The notes under the pieces are model-generated. The model saw nothing but the letters and a program-made list of their open reading frames with translations, was not told the origin of the DNA and ran no database searches. A DNA stretch of 64,000 nt, from positions 1 through 64,000 of the forward strand of contig JBPOHK010000106.1 in assembly GCA_052035645.1 (NCBI GenBank), in the 5' to 3' direction. The DNA is from RPQJ01 sp052035645. Lineage in GTDB: Bacteria; Pseudomonadota; Gammaproteobacteria; Steroidobacterales; Steroidobacteraceae. The position numbers were made by a program, and so were the translations under genes. Below are positions 52,491-61,030 of the stretch, one piece after another. Numbering within the stretch: the stretch's first letter is position 1; each line of letters starts with the position of its first letter.

Positions 52491-54623
52491 ATGACAGGAC
52501 GAACGATTCGTCGCGTGACCCGCCTGGGAGCGCTGGCGCTCGCCATTGCGACGGCGGCGGCCGCACCGGCCCGGGCCCAGCAGGTACACCAGGCCGAGGT
52601 GGCCGGCGCAGCCGCGAGCCCTGCCCAGGTGCAGGCGGGCGAAAAGGTGTTCCAGACCGTCTGCATGGCCTGCCACCAGGCGGACGGCAAGGGCTTGCCC
52701 GGGATGTTCCCGCCGCTCGCCGGCTCCGACTACCTGCTCGGCGGCAAGGAACGCGCCGTCGGCGTGGTCGTGAACGGCCTGCAGGGCGAGGTGGTGGTCA
52801 ACGGCAACAAGTACAACTCGGTGATGCCCGCGATGGTGCAGCTCTCCGACCAGGAGATCGCCGACGTGCTCACCTACGCGATGAATGCCTGGGGCAATGC
52901 CGGCGGGGCGGTCGCGCCCGCGCTGGTGGCCGCCGAGCGTGCCAGGGCGGCCGCCCAGCCGAAGCGCGCCGACTCGCCGACCCAGCACCCGACCACGGTC
53001 GCCGAGCTGAAGTACCAGGGCGCCCCGTCCCCGGTCGGCGCGGCCGGGGCCGAGATCGTCATCACGCCGGGCGCGCCGGAGATGACGGTCGACGAGTTCA
53101 AGGCCGCGCAGAAGATCTACTTCGAGCGCTGCGCCGGCTGCCACGGCGTGCTGCGCAAGGGCGCCACCGGCAAGCCGCTCACGCCCGACATCACGCAGAA
53201 GAAGGGCACGGACTACCTGAAGGTCTTCATCAACCAGGGCTCGCCCGCCGGCATGCCGAGCTGGGGCAAGTCCGGCGAGCTCACGCAGGAGCAGGTCGAC
53301 CTCATGGCGCGCTACGTGCAGCACACGCCGCCGCAGCCGCCCGAGTTCGGCATGAAGGAGATGCGCGAGACCTGGAACGTGATCGTGCCGGTCGACGCGC
53401 GGCCGAAGACCAAGCAGAACCGGTTCAACATCGACAACATCTTCGCGGTGACGCTGCGCGACGCCGGCGAGGTGGCGCTGATCGACGGCGACACCAAGCA
53501 GATCATCAACGTCATCAAGACCGGCTACGCGGTGCACATCTCGCGCCTGTCGAACTCGGGCCGCTACGTGTACACGATCGGCCGCGACGGCAAGATCGAC
53601 CTCATCGACCTGTTCATGGCCGTGCCCGACCGGGTGGCCGAGATCAAGATCGGGCTCGAAGCCCGTTCGGTCGAGACCTCGAAGTACAAGGGTTACGAGG
53701 ACAAGTACGCCATCGCGGGCGCCTACTGGCCGCCGCAGTTCACCATCATGGACGGCGCGACGCTCGAGCCGCTCAAGGTGGTGTCGACGCGGGGCATGAC
53801 CGTGGACACGCAGGAGTTCCACCCGGAGCCGCGCGTCGCCGCGATCGTCGCCTCGCACGAGCACCCGGAGTTCATCGTCAACGTGAAGGAGACGGGCCAG
53901 ATCCTGCTGGTCAACTACGAGGACATCGACAACCTCAGGACCACGACGATCGGCGCGGCGCGCTTCCTGCACGACGGCGGCTGGGACGTCACCAAGCGCT
54001 ACTTCCTCACGGCGGCCAACCAGTCGAACAAGGTCGCGGTGGTCGACTCGCGCGAGCAGCGCCTGACGGCGCTGGTCGACGTCGACAAGATCCCGCACCC
54101 GGGCCGCGGCGCGAACTTCGTCGACCCGAAGTTCGGCCCGGTCTGGGTGACCAGCGCGCTCGGCAACGAGAAGGTCACGCTGATCGGCACCGACCCGGAG
54201 CGCCACAAGGCCAACGCGTGGAAGGTCGTGCGCGTGCTGCAGGGCCAGGGCGGCGGCTCGCTGTTCGTGAAGACGAACCCGAAGTCGCACCACCTGTACG
54301 TCGACACGCCGCTCAATCCCGACCCGAAGATCGCGCAGAGCGTGGCGGTGTTCGACGTGAACGACCTCGACGCGCCCTACAAGGTGCTGCCGATCGCCGA
54401 CTGGGCGAAGCTCGGCGACGGCCCGAAGCGCGTGGTGCAGCCCAAGTTCAACGCTGCGGGCGACGAGGTCTGGTTCTCGGTCTGGAACGGCAAGGACCAG
54501 CGCTCCGCCATCGTCATCGTCGACGACAGGACGCTCAAGCTGAAGGCCGTGATCGACGACCCGCGGATCATCACCCCGACGGGCAAGTTCAACGTCCACA
54601 ACACGGTGGAAGACGTGTACTGA
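52491..54623 (+). CDS. nirS: Cytochrome cd1 nitrite reductase with an extra N-terminal cytochrome c domain (710 aa)
   Basis: Reduces nitrite to NO in the periplasm. A signal peptide (about 1-29) is followed by two cytochrome c domains: CMACH at 58-62 (with VMPAMVQLSDQEIADVLTY) and CAGCH at 214-218 (with MPSWGKSGELTQEQVDLMARYV). The d1 propeller (about 290-710) has the iron ligand His349 in TGYAVHISRLS and active-site His in SHEHPEF (456/458) and FLHDGG (494). Ordinary NirS has one c heme and about 560-600 aa; the extra domain resembles a fused NirC/NirM-type electron donor. No heme d1 synthesis genes follow. Confidence 0.93.
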   Translation: MTGRTIRRVTRLGALALAIATAAAAPARAQQVHQAEVAGAAASPAQVQAGEKVFQTVCMACHQADGKGLPGMFPPLAGSDYLLGGKERAVGVVVNGLQGEVVVNGNKYNSVMPAMVQLSDQEIADVLTYAMNAWGNAGGAVAPALVAAERARAAAQPKRADSPTQHPTTVAELKYQGAPSPVGAAGAEIVITPGAPEMTVDEFKAAQKIYFERCAGCHGVLRKGATGKPLTPDITQKKGTDYLKVFINQGSPAGMPSWGKSGELTQEQVDLMARYVQHTPPQPPEFGMKEMRETWNVIVPVDARPKTKQNRFNIDNIFAVTLRDAGEVALIDGDTKQIINVIKTGYAVHISRLSNSGRYVYTIGRDGKIDLIDLFMAVPDRVAEIKIGLEARSVETSKYKGYEDKYAIAGAYWPPQFTIMDGATLEPLKVVSTRGMTVDTQEFHPEPRVAAIVASHEHPEFIVNVKETGQILLVNYEDIDNLRTTTIGAARFLHDGGWDVTKRYFLTAANQSNKVAVVDSREQRLTALVDVDKIPHPGRGANFVDPKFGPVWVTSALGNEKVTLIGTDPERHKANAWKVVRVLQGQGGGSLFVKTNPKSHHLYVDTPLNPDPKIAQSVAVFDVNDLDAPYKVLPIADWAKLGDGPKRVVQPKFNAAGDEVWFSVWNGKDQRSAIVIVDDRTLKLKAVIDDPRIITPTGKFNVHNTVEDVY

Positions 54624-54662
54624 CCGTGTTCCCCGTTCGGTCCCCCTGAACGGGATTTGGCG

Positions 54663-54696
54663 GGCCCTGCTCCGGCCGGAGCAGGGCCTTCTTTTT
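54663..54696 (+). terminator. Intrinsic terminator after nirS
   Basis: The palindrome GGCCCTGCTCCGGCCGGAGC... (54663-54688) forms a long perfect stem, followed by TTCTTTTT. It closes a single-gene nirS transcript. Confidence 0.9.
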
Positions 54697-54719
54697 CGGG
54701 CCGGGCGCGGCCCGGGCCG

Positions 54720-55280
54720 CTACTTCGGGTCGTACCCGGTCGCGCCGCCCACCGCCTCGCGGTAGTTGGCATCGAGGTACTGGTTCAGGAGCAGCACGAT
54801 CCGGTGCAGCATGTCCTTGTCCTGCGCGCCGATCGTCCAGGCCCCGCTCATCGCCGCCGCGCGCTGGTAGAACTCCGGTTCCGCCAGCACCTTCCCGCCC
54901 GGCTGCTCGGAAATCCTGAGCCGGATCACCACGTAGGAGTCGCCGGCGAGCGCTCCCGCCCAGAAGCGGGCCCCGCCGCTGACGACCTTGAGCTTCTCGA
55001 TGCGGGGCTCGAGCAGGAGCGACTGCCCGCGCGTGCCGCCGGCGGCGTCCTGGTTCCACTTTGCGACGATGGGCTGGGTCTCCGCCGTCAGGTAGCCCTG
55101 GATCTTGTCCTTCGCCTTCTCCTTGCCCTCGTCGCCCGCATACGGCGGGCCCATCGCGAGCGGCGCGAACTCGTACTTGTCGTAACCCTGCAGCGCGTTC
55201 GCCGGCGCGGGATTCAGGGGTTCCGACCAGGCGGCAAAGCTGAGGCCGCAAAATGCCAGCGCAAGCATCCAGTGTTTCAT
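54720..55280 (-). CDS. Exported hypothetical protein, DUF4410-like (186 aa)
   Basis: A signal peptide MKHWMLALAFCGLSFAAWS precedes a mature domain with GYDKYEFAPLAMGPPYAGDEGKEKAKDKIQGYL, the LLEPRIEKLKVVSGGARFWAGALAGDSYVVIRLRI strand pair and a C-terminal helix LLNQYLDANYREAVG. The alternating strand pattern and basic-glycine turn resemble the DUF4410/DUF3313 group of periplasmic proteins; the match is by pattern only. ATG 55280 is chosen for the signal peptide. Confidence 0.7.
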   Translation of the reverse strand: MKHWMLALAFCGLSFAAWSEPLNPAPANALQGYDKYEFAPLAMGPPYAGDEGKEKAKDKIQGYLTAETQPIVAKWNQDAAGGTRGQSLLLEPRIEKLKVVSGGARFWAGALAGDSYVVIRLRISEQPGGKVLAEPEFYQRAAAMSGAWTIGAQDKDMLHRIVLLLNQYLDANYREAVGGATGYDPK

Positions 55281-55466
55281 GACCGACTCCCGGTTGGCTC
55301 TTTGACGCGGGCGGCGCGCCGTCGCGACACCCGTCCCGGCCAGTTTGACGCCGCGGGGGAGCCGGCACAACGAACCGCGTTCAGGGCGCGCCCTGCGACG
55401 AGTGCTGCGACGGGGAAACGGCGGACTCCGCTAGACTCGGTACACCTCGCCGCCCCGGAGACCGAC

Positions 55467-55949
55467 ATGTCGCTCACGCGCCCCGCCCTCGATCCCCGCG
55501 ACCTCGAGCCGATCTGCGCCAGTGGCTATCCGCCGCAGTACGCCGCGCGCGTGCTGCCCCGCGAACGCCGCGCGCTCGGCGATGCGCTGGGCCTCACCCG
55601 GATCGGCGTCAACCTGACGACGTTGGAGCCCGGCAAGGAATCCTCGATGCGCCACTGGCACACGCACGAAGACGAGTTCGTCTTCGTCGTTTCCGGCGAG
55701 ATCGTGCTGCGTACCGAGGCGGGCGAGCAGACCCTGCGCGCCGGCCAGTGCGCGGGCTTCCCGGCCAACCGCGCGGACGGACACCAGTTGCTCAACCGGA
55801 CGACGGAGACGGCCGTGTACCTCGCGATCAGCAACCGCGACGACGCCGACCTCTGCCACTACCCCGACGTCGACATGCAGTGGAACGCGCCGGAGGCGCC
55901 GAACGTGTTCTCGCGCAAGGACGGCACGCCGTACCCGGCAGCCCGATAG
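55467..55949 (+). CDS. Cupin domain protein (160 aa)
   Basis: A single cupin barrel with the two metal motifs: RHWHTHEDEFVFVVSGE (His, His, Glu ligands, about 57-73) and GFPANRADGHQLLN (last His). The N- and C-terminal extensions (DLCHYPDVDMQWNAPEAPNVFSRKDG) are typical of a small cupin subfamily in proteobacteria. Function is unknown; a sugar- or metabolite-binding dioxygenase-like role is possible. GGAG lies 7 bp before ATG 55467. Confidence 0.85.
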   Translation: MSLTRPALDPRDLEPICASGYPPQYAARVLPRERRALGDALGLTRIGVNLTTLEPGKESSMRHWHTHEDEFVFVVSGEIVLRTEAGEQTLRAGQCAGFPANRADGHQLLNRTTETAVYLAISNRDDADLCHYPDVDMQWNAPEAPNVFSRKDGTPYPAAR

Positions 55950-55963
55950 ATCGACGGGAAGGC

Positions 55964-55992
55964 GGGGACAGTCCCCGTTGGGGACAGTCCCC
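55964..55992. repeat. Twin GGGGACAGTCCCC repeat
   Basis: The near-palindrome GGGGACAGTCCCC occurs at 55964-55976 and again at 55980-55992, separated by GTT. It sits between the convergent cupin and TonB-receptor genes. The form recalls short dispersed intergenic repeats of proteobacteria. Confidence 0.7.
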
Positions 55993-56020
55993 AGGTTATC
56001 CGCGTCGCCCTGCCCCGCGG

Positions 56021-58234
56021 CTAGAAGGACCAGTGCAGCGTCAGCGAGGCGTTGCGCCCGGGACGCGTGTAGTACGGGATCAGTGGGTCGCCGCTCGCGC
56101 GGCCGCGCACGTCGGCCCACTCGATGTAGCGCGCGTCGGCGAGATTGAACACGCCGGCGTTGAGCGTGAGGCCCGGCCGCAGTTCGACGTTGGCCACCCA
56201 GTCGAGCGTGGCATGGCCGTCGGTCTGGTAGAGGTCCACGGGCGTGTCGTCGACGCGGGTCTGCGCCTCGACGGCCGTCAGCATCAGTTCGCTGCCCCAG
56301 CGGCCCGAGCGTGAGTCGTAGCGCAGTCCCAGCACGGCGCTCGGCGGGTCGATCGAGTTGAGCGGCGCGTCCTGCGCGAGGTCGGTGCCGCGCGACCAGG
56401 CGGCGGCGATCCGCGCCGTCCAGCCGGCCAGCGCCGCCGAGAGCGCCTCGCCCTGCCACGAGACGTTCAGCTCCGCGCCGTAGATGCGCGCGCGGGCCAC
56501 GTTCTGCGACTGGAACTGGGTGACGCCGGTATCCGGATCGGGCCCGAGGTTGACCTTCGACTCGATGAAATCGCGGTACTCGTTGTCGTACACGCTCGCG
56601 GCGACGTTCACAACCGGCGTGCGCCAGCGCAGCCCGAGCTCGTAGCCGTCGCTCGTCTCGGTCCGCAGGTCGGGATTCGGGATGGCGCGCACGTTGAACA
56701 GGGGAATCTCGAGTCCGATGTTCACGTCCTCCGGCGGCGGTGAACGGAAGCCGTGGGCGTACTGGAAATAACCCGAGAGCGTCTCGGTGAACTTCCAGGT
56801 CAGTCCCAGCTTGGGCGCGAGCGAAAGCTCGTGCAGGTCGACCGGGGTCGAGCTGGGGTTGTCCTCGCGGTAGATGCGGTCGGACCGCGGGCTCAGGCGG
56901 TAGTCGTCGAGCCGCAGGGCCGGCACCAGGCTCCAGCGCCCGTCCGGCCTCGAGATCTCGTCCTGCAGGAACACGCCGATCGAGGTCACGTCGCTCAGCG
57001 GCAGGTCGCGCGCGGGCAGCGTCTCGCCGAGGATGGTCTGCGTCGACTGGCCGCTGGCCAGGTCGGTCTGCACGCCGTTGCGCAGTTCGTCGATGTGCGA
57101 ACGCGAGGCCTCGAACCCGTAGACGAGGTCGTGGCGAACGCTGCCGGCGCTGCGCGCGTCGACGAACGTCGCCTCGGCGCCCAGCGTGCGCACGTCGTAG
57201 CGGAACCGGCGGTCGATCTGCAGCGGCGGCGTGCGGGGCGGCACGGCACGGCGCGTCTCGTCGCTGTCCTGCCGGGTGTCGGTGCCCTGCACGTAGACGC
57301 GCCAGTCGAGCCCGTCGAACCAGGCGCGCGCGGGCATCGCCTGGTCGAGGCTGGCCCGGTAGCGCCGCACGCGATCGTCGCCGACGAGGCGCGTGGTCGC
57401 CGCGAAGCGGCCGACGCCGAGGAAGGCGTCCACGGACGTCGCCTGGCGCACCTGGCCGCCGTCGAGCGCAAGCGTGAGCGGGCCCGACGCGAGTTGGCCG
57501 AACCGGTACTTCACCAGCATGGAGTCGGCCGTGTAGTCGCGCGGGTCGGGCCGGACGTCCGCGGCCGTCTGCGGCTCGTGGCCCTCGCGACGCACGTAAC
57601 CGAGCAGGAGATCGCCCGGCCCCGCCGTGGCCGCGCCGAGTGCGGCGACGTGCCAGCCGCCGTCGACGTCGGCGTAGCCGGCCTCGCTGCGCAGCCCGGT
57701 CGCCGACCGGGACCCGGCGAGCACGTCGTCGGGCTGCACCGTGGTCATCGCCACGATGCCGCCGAGCGCGTCGCTGCCGTACAGCGAGGAGGCCGGACCG
57801 CGCAGGAACTCGATGCGCTGGACGAAGGCGAGGTCGAGGAAGGTGCGGCCGGAGTCGGCATAGCTGCCGACGGCGAACCCACCCGCGGCGGGAATGCCGT
57901 CGATCTCCACGGCCACCCGGTTGCCGCCGAGGCCGCGCACCGAGAACGTGTCCAGGCCGAAGCGAAACGGGTCGCTGCGCACCGTGAGGCCCGGCTCGTA
58001 GCGCACCAGTTCCTTCACGTCGGAGGCCAGCGTGCGCCCGATCTCGCGCTGCTCGAGGACGGTGACCGTGGCGGCGACCCGCGACAGCGGCGTCAGCCGA
58101 CGCGCATAGACGGTGATGGACTCGACGTCGGCTGCAGGGACCTCCGCCCGGGCCTCGAGGCCGGGCGCGGCCAGGGCGAGCCCGGCGATAGCCCCGAGGG
58201 CCAGCCGTTCACGGGTGAGTCGTGGCGTTGACAT
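56021..58234 (-). CDS. TonB-dependent receptor, heme/hemoglobin type (737 aa)
   Basis: An outer-membrane transporter. A signal peptide (about 1-30) is followed by the TonB box region ESITVYARRLTPLSR, a plug domain (ELVRYEPGLTVRSDPFRFGLDTFSVRGLGGNRVAVEIDGIP) and the 22-strand barrel ending in an aromatic residue (NASLTLHWSF). The barrel carries FRSPPPEDVNIGLE and AIPNPDLRTETSDGYELGLRW, near the FRAP/NPNL signature of heme receptors. Heme uptake fits the neighbouring heme-dependent respiratory genes. The ATG at 58234 lies within the FNR/Dnr box used by the divergent porin. Confidence 0.9.
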   Translation of the reverse strand: MSTPRLTRERLALGAIAGLALAAPGLEARAEVPAADVESITVYARRLTPLSRVAATVTVLEQREIGRTLASDVKELVRYEPGLTVRSDPFRFGLDTFSVRGLGGNRVAVEIDGIPAAGGFAVGSYADSGRTFLDLAFVQRIEFLRGPASSLYGSDALGGIVAMTTVQPDDVLAGSRSATGLRSEAGYADVDGGWHVAALGAATAGPGDLLLGYVRREGHEPQTAADVRPDPRDYTADSMLVKYRFGQLASGPLTLALDGGQVRQATSVDAFLGVGRFAATTRLVGDDRVRRYRASLDQAMPARAWFDGLDWRVYVQGTDTRQDSDETRRAVPPRTPPLQIDRRFRYDVRTLGAEATFVDARSAGSVRHDLVYGFEASRSHIDELRNGVQTDLASGQSTQTILGETLPARDLPLSDVTSIGVFLQDEISRPDGRWSLVPALRLDDYRLSPRSDRIYREDNPSSTPVDLHELSLAPKLGLTWKFTETLSGYFQYAHGFRSPPPEDVNIGLEIPLFNVRAIPNPDLRTETSDGYELGLRWRTPVVNVAASVYDNEYRDFIESKVNLGPDPDTGVTQFQSQNVARARIYGAELNVSWQGEALSAALAGWTARIAAAWSRGTDLAQDAPLNSIDPPSAVLGLRYDSRSGRWGSELMLTAVEAQTRVDDTPVDLYQTDGHATLDWVANVELRPGLTLNAGVFNLADARYIEWADVRGRASGDPLIPYYTRPGRNASLTLHWSF

Positions 58235-58241
58235 GGATCAA
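58228..58241. promoter_or_regulatory. FNR/Dnr-type box between TonB receptor and porin
   Basis: TTGACATGGATCAA matches the consensus with one mismatch. Its centre is 91 bp before the porin ATG, the same spacing as at nirS. It overlaps the start codon of the TonB receptor on the other strand, where bound protein might block the receptor. Confidence 0.7.
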
Positions 58242-58325
58242 GGGCTTTCCTTTGCGGCGCGCGCAGAGTTCGCGCAACGAGCCAGTCTCATGCGTCGAGC
58301 GTGAGCGCCCGCACCCGGAGATGCC

Positions 58326-59570
58326 ATGACCAAGATCAAGACGAAGCCGATTCTAGTCCCGCTGGCGCTCGCCGGCGCCCTAGCGGGATCCGCGGCAGCC
58401 GCCGAGGCCCCGCCCGCGCCGCCCACCCCCGCCACCTTCTCCGCCGCCGTCACCGGCGGCCAGGCCCACCTGGAGTTCCGTTACCGCCTGGAGTCCGTGG
58501 ACCAGGCGCCTTTCGCGGACGACGCGCTCGCCTCCACCCTGCGCAGCCGCCTGAACTACCGGACACAGGAGTGGCACCACCTCGGCGCGTTCGTCGAGGT
58601 CGACAACGTCACCTCGCTCGGCAACGACGCCTACAACAGCACCGTCAACGGCGTGACCGACCGGCCCATCGTCGCCGACCCGGAGTACACCGAGTTCAAC
58701 CAGGCGTACCTGCAGCTGAAGCTCGGCACGTTCACGGCCGTCGGCGGCCGGCAGCGGATCGTCCTCGACGACGCCCGCTTCATCGGCAACGTCGGCTGGC
58801 GCCAGAACGAGCAGACCTACGATGCGGTCACGCTGAAGTCGTCGGCACTGCCGAAGACGCAGCTCCAGTACACGTACCTCGCCAACGTCAACCGCGTGAC
58901 GGGCCCGGAGGAAGGCGCCCAGCCGGCCGACTACCGCTCGGACTCGCACCTGCTCAACGCGAAGATCGACCTCGGCCCGATGGGCGCCGTCAGCGTCTTC
59001 GACTACGCGCTCGACCTGCGCAATGCCCCGGCCCTCTCGAGCAACACGGCCGGCCTGCGCTACTCGGGCAGCCACGCGTTCACGAAGACCACGAAGCTCG
59101 GCTGGACGGCGTCGTATGCACGCCAGGGCGACTACGCCGACAACCCGAACGACTACTCGGCGGACTACTGGCTGCTCGAGACGACCCTCGAAACCGGGCA
59201 CTACGGACTCAAGGCAGGCTTCGAGGTGCTCGGCGGCGACACGGCCCCGAACCACGCGTTCCAGACACCCCTTGCCACGCTGCACGCGTTCCAGGGCTGG
59301 GCGGACAAGTTCCTGACGACGCCGGCGGGCGGCGTCGAGGACCTCTATGTCGGGGCATCGGCGGGCTTCGGCGCGCTGGCGCTCAACCTCGTGCGGCACG
59401 ACTTCGGAGCCGAGGCGACCGGCGACGACTACGGGACGGAATGGGACGTGTCGGTCGGCTACAAGTTCGGCCAGCGCTACGAACTGCTGGCGAAGTACGC
59501 GGACTACCGCGAGGACGGGTTCGCCACGGACACGCGCAAGGGCTGGCTGCAGTTCGCCGCGACGTTCTAG
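58326..59570 (+). CDS. Outer-membrane beta-barrel porin, alginate-export-like (414 aa)
   Basis: A signal peptide (MTKIKTKPILVPLALAGALAGSAAAAEA) is followed by strands of a barrel with alternating residues: GGQAHLEFRYRLESV, TLRSRLNYRTQEW, GAFVEVDNVTSLGNDAYNSTV, and a C-terminal YADYREDGF...WLQFAATF ending in Phe. This pattern is that of the alginate export/OprE-type porins. No specific substrate can be read. It is preceded by an FNR/Dnr box and is likely induced with nirS and norB. Confidence 0.85.
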   Translation: MTKIKTKPILVPLALAGALAGSAAAAEAPPAPPTPATFSAAVTGGQAHLEFRYRLESVDQAPFADDALASTLRSRLNYRTQEWHHLGAFVEVDNVTSLGNDAYNSTVNGVTDRPIVADPEYTEFNQAYLQLKLGTFTAVGGRQRIVLDDARFIGNVGWRQNEQTYDAVTLKSSALPKTQLQYTYLANVNRVTGPEEGAQPADYRSDSHLLNAKIDLGPMGAVSVFDYALDLRNAPALSSNTAGLRYSGSHAFTKTTKLGWTASYARQGDYADNPNDYSADYWLLETTLETGHYGLKAGFEVLGGDTAPNHAFQTPLATLHAFQGWADKFLTTPAGGVEDLYVGASAGFGALALNLVRHDFGAEATGDDYGTEWDVSVGYKFGQRYELLAKYADYREDGFATDTRKGWLQFAATF

Positions 59571-59663
59571 CCTCATCACCTTCGGTTATGGATGGGACCG
59601 GCGGCCTTGCGCACAATGCGGGGCCGACCGGCCCCTCCACATTCACAGCCAGGATTGCCCCCC

Positions 59664-60935
59664 ATGAAGTTCGAAACCCAGGTCGTCCACGCCGGATTCT
59701 CGCCCGACCCGACCACCCGGGCGGTCGCGGTGCCGATCTACCAGACGACCTCCTACGCCTTCGACGACACCCAGCACGGCGCGGACCTCTTCGACCTCAA
59801 GGTCGCGGGCAACATCTACACCCGCATCATGAACCCGACGACCGACGTGCTGGAGAAGCGCGTCGCGGCACTCGAGGGCGGCGTGGGCGCGCTCGGCCTC
59901 GCCTCGGGGCAGGCGGCCATCACCTACGCGCTGCAGACGATCACCGAGGCCGGCCAGAACGTGATCAGCTCGACGGCGCTCTACGGCGGCACCTACAACC
60001 TGTTCGCGCACACGTTCCCGCAGTACGGCCTCACCGTGAAGTTCGCGGACCACCGCGACCCGAAGTCGTTCGAGCAGCAAATCGACAAGGACACCCGCGC
60101 GATCTTCTGCGAGTCGGTCGGCAACCCGGCCGGCAACATCACGGACTTCGCCGCGCTCGCCGAGATCGCGCATCGCCACGGGATCCCCCTGATCGTCGAC
60201 AACACCGTGCCCTCGCCCTACCTGTGCCGGCCGTTCGAGCACGGCGCCGACATCGTGGTGCACTCGCTCACCAAGTACCTCGGCGGCCACGGCACCAGCA
60301 TCGGCGGCGCGCTGGTCGATTCCGGGAAGTTTCCGTGGAAGGACCACGCGGACAGGTTCCCGCGCCTCAACACGCCCGACGTCTCGTATCACGGCGTGGT
60401 CTACACCGAGGCCTTCGGCCCGGCCGCCTTCATCGGCCGCGCGCGCGTCGTCCCGCTGCGCAACATGGGCGCGGCAATCTCGCCGTTCAATTCGTTCCTG
60501 ATCCTGCAGGGCATCGAGACGCTGGCGCTGCGCATGGACCGCATCTGCGACAACTCGCTGGCGATCGCGAAGCTCCTGCAGAAGCACCCGAAGGTGAAGT
60601 GGGTCAACTACGCCGGGCTGCCGGACAACGCCAGCCACGCGCTGGCGCAGAAGTACATGGGCGGCCGTGCCTCGGGCATCCTCACCTTCGGCATCGACGG
60701 CGGCCGGCCGGCCGGTGCCCGCTTCCAGGATGCGCTGAAGCTGTTCACGCGGCTCGTGAACATCGGCGACGCGAAATCGCTCGCCTGCCACCCGGCGAGC
60801 ACGACGCACCGCCAGCTGAACCCGGCGGAACTCGCGCGGGCCGGAGTCAGCGAGGACATGGTGCGGCTGTCGATCGGCATCGAGCACGTCGACGACCTCG
60901 TCGCCGACCTCGAGCAGGCACTGGCGGCCGCCTAG
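59664..60935 (+). CDS. metY: O-acetylhomoserine sulfhydrylase / aminocarboxypropyltransferase (423 aa)
   Basis: A PLP enzyme of the Cys/Met metabolism family that makes homocysteine from O-acetylhomoserine and sulfide. It starts FETQVVHAGFSPDPTTRAVAVPIYQTTSYAF, contains GNIYTRIMNPTTDVLEKRVAALEGG and the PLP lysine in VVHSLTKYLGGHGTSIGG, and ends with CHPASTTHRQLNPAELARAGV. The length of about 425 aa distinguishes it from cystathionine gamma-synthase. Upstream intergenic sequence (93 bp) has no obvious SAM riboswitch. Confidence 0.94.
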   Translation: MKFETQVVHAGFSPDPTTRAVAVPIYQTTSYAFDDTQHGADLFDLKVAGNIYTRIMNPTTDVLEKRVAALEGGVGALGLASGQAAITYALQTITEAGQNVISSTALYGGTYNLFAHTFPQYGLTVKFADHRDPKSFEQQIDKDTRAIFCESVGNPAGNITDFAALAEIAHRHGIPLIVDNTVPSPYLCRPFEHGADIVVHSLTKYLGGHGTSIGGALVDSGKFPWKDHADRFPRLNTPDVSYHGVVYTEAFGPAAFIGRARVVPLRNMGAAISPFNSFLILQGIETLALRMDRICDNSLAIAKLLQKHPKVKWVNYAGLPDNASHALAQKYMGGRASGILTFGIDGGRPAGARFQDALKLFTRLVNIGDAKSLACHPASTTHRQLNPAELARAGVSEDMVRLSIGIEHVDDLVADLEQALAAA

Positions 60936-61030
60936 GTATTTCCTCTCAGCCGCGCCACGCGGGTGGCCGAGACTGAAAACCCCTCGCTGGACCGTCCTAC
61001 GGAGGAATGCCGGTCCAGTGAGGAGTCGCC

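Noticed and set aside
59571..59663. SAM riboswitch before metY
   Set aside because: Only 93 bp and no recognisable riboswitch core; one small GGCC hairpin is all that is visible.
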